From NCBI GenBank assembly GCA_027325115.1, contig DAHWFG010000085.1, positions 1 to 6,169 of the forward strand: a DNA stretch of 6,169 nt, read 5' to 3'. Shown piece after piece: positions 5,725 to 6,169 of this stretch. Under the pieces are notes generated by a model that was not told where the DNA came from, made no database searches, and was given only the letters and a program-made list of their open reading frames with translations. The stretch comes from JAKBCQ01 sp021807585. Lineage in GTDB: Bacteria > Planctomycetota > Planctomycetia > Isosphaerales > Isosphaeraceae. The first letter of the stretch is position 1, and each line of letters opens with the position of its first letter. The translations under genes and the position numbers were made by a program.

Positions 5725-6169
5725 GAACGACATTAAAGGTCTTATCGGGCCTCTTTTTCATCGCCGCGGCGGCGTGCTTCGCCGCCGGCGCGTTGAGTTG
5801 GCGGAACGCGATCGAGGAAAACAAGGATCCGCTCACGATCGGATCGACACATTTCGATTTCAAGGCGATCAAAGGCGATAAGCTCAAATTCGAGGTCGCA
5901 CTCAAGAACACAGGCAAGAAGCCGATCGAGATCGTGGGATCGACGAGTTTCTGCAACCCAGACGGTTGTATCACCAACCCTCCGGGTCGGATCACGATAC
6001 CCCCTCGATCGAACAAAAATTTCCCGATCGAGTTGGACGTCAAAAGTCCAGGCGATCACGAGTTTTCGATGACGATCTTCACCGATTGTCCCAAGCACTT
6101 CAAAATCCCCGTGACGATGCGCGGATACGTTCACGATGTCAAGGAAAAAGAGAAACTCGCGGCGCGTGA
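5721..6169 (+). CDS. Second DUF1573-like membrane-anchored protein, incomplete at the window edge
   Basis: The ATG at 5721 shares ATGA with the stop of the preceding gene. The frame stays open for 149 codons and runs off the window; the TGA in the last three bases is in another frame. Residues 5-27 are a hydrophobic signal anchor (FFIAAAACFAAGALSW within it). The rest resembles the DUF1573 Ig-like fold: a strand FEVALKNTGKKPIEIVGS (57-74) in the same place as in the upstream gene, a cysteine-bearing turn SFCNPDGCI (76-84, C78 and C83), RITIPPRSN (90-98), ELDVKSPGDHEFSMTIFTD (104-122), and a closing IPVTMRGYV (129-137). A third cysteine is C123. The motif differs from the CSC of its neighbour, suggesting an old duplication with divergence. 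The tail after 138 is Lys/Glu-rich. Family assignment rests on fold pattern and neighbour similarity, so it is less certain than for the first gene. Confidence 0.75.
   Translation, partial: MRTTLKVLSGLFFIAAAACFAAGALSWRNAIEENKDPLTIGSTHFDFKAIKGDKLKFEVALKNTGKKPIEIVGSTSFCNPDGCITNPPGRITIPPRSNKNFPIELDVKSPGDHEFSMTIFTDCPKHFKIPVTMRGYVHDVKEKEKLAAR

Overview
The window looks like chromosomal DNA of a fairly GC-rich bacterium, most likely a planctomycete. Support comes from the abundance of GATCGA/TCGATC words, the pairing of a DUF444 gene with a SpoVR gene in a genome with no sporulation genes in view, and two adjacent membrane-anchored DUF1573-type genes, a family I associate with Planctomycetota. The phylum call is an inference; a search with the SpoVR or pyrophosphatase protein would settle it.

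Layout. (1) Bases 1-26 hold only the first codons of a minus-strand gene that leaves the window, with a clear ribosome binding site. (2) Bases 27-768 are a long divergent spacer with no convincing gene. It contains one AT-rich island and a perfect 7-bp dyad. (3) Bases 769-3946 are a three-gene plus-strand operon: a DUF444/UPF0229 von Willebrand-type protein (YeaH/YhbH), SpoVR (YcgB), and an unrecognised 158-residue protein whose start lies inside the end of spoVR. A strong two-part hairpin follows. (4) A good promoter candidate precedes a complete family I inorganic pyrophosphatase (4164-4706). (5) Bases 4707-5208 are a visibly less GC-rich spacer without a gene. (6) Two membrane-anchored DUF1573-type genes overlap by ATGA. 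The second has no in-frame stop before the window ends, so it is incomplete.

How the genes fit together. In Escherichia coli and many other bacteria, YeaH and SpoVR/YcgB travel with the serine kinase YeaG/PrkA, and the set is linked to stationary phase, nutrient limitation or sporulation. Here the two partners are kept but no kinase gene lies on either side within the window, and an unknown gene is translationally overlapped with spoVR instead. The pyrophosphatase is a housekeeping enzyme with its own likely promoter. The DUF1573 pair probably makes two cell-envelope proteins with different cysteine motifs. Most of the window is recognisable; the main unexplained items are the 158-residue protein, the missing kinase and the diverged DUF1573 pair.
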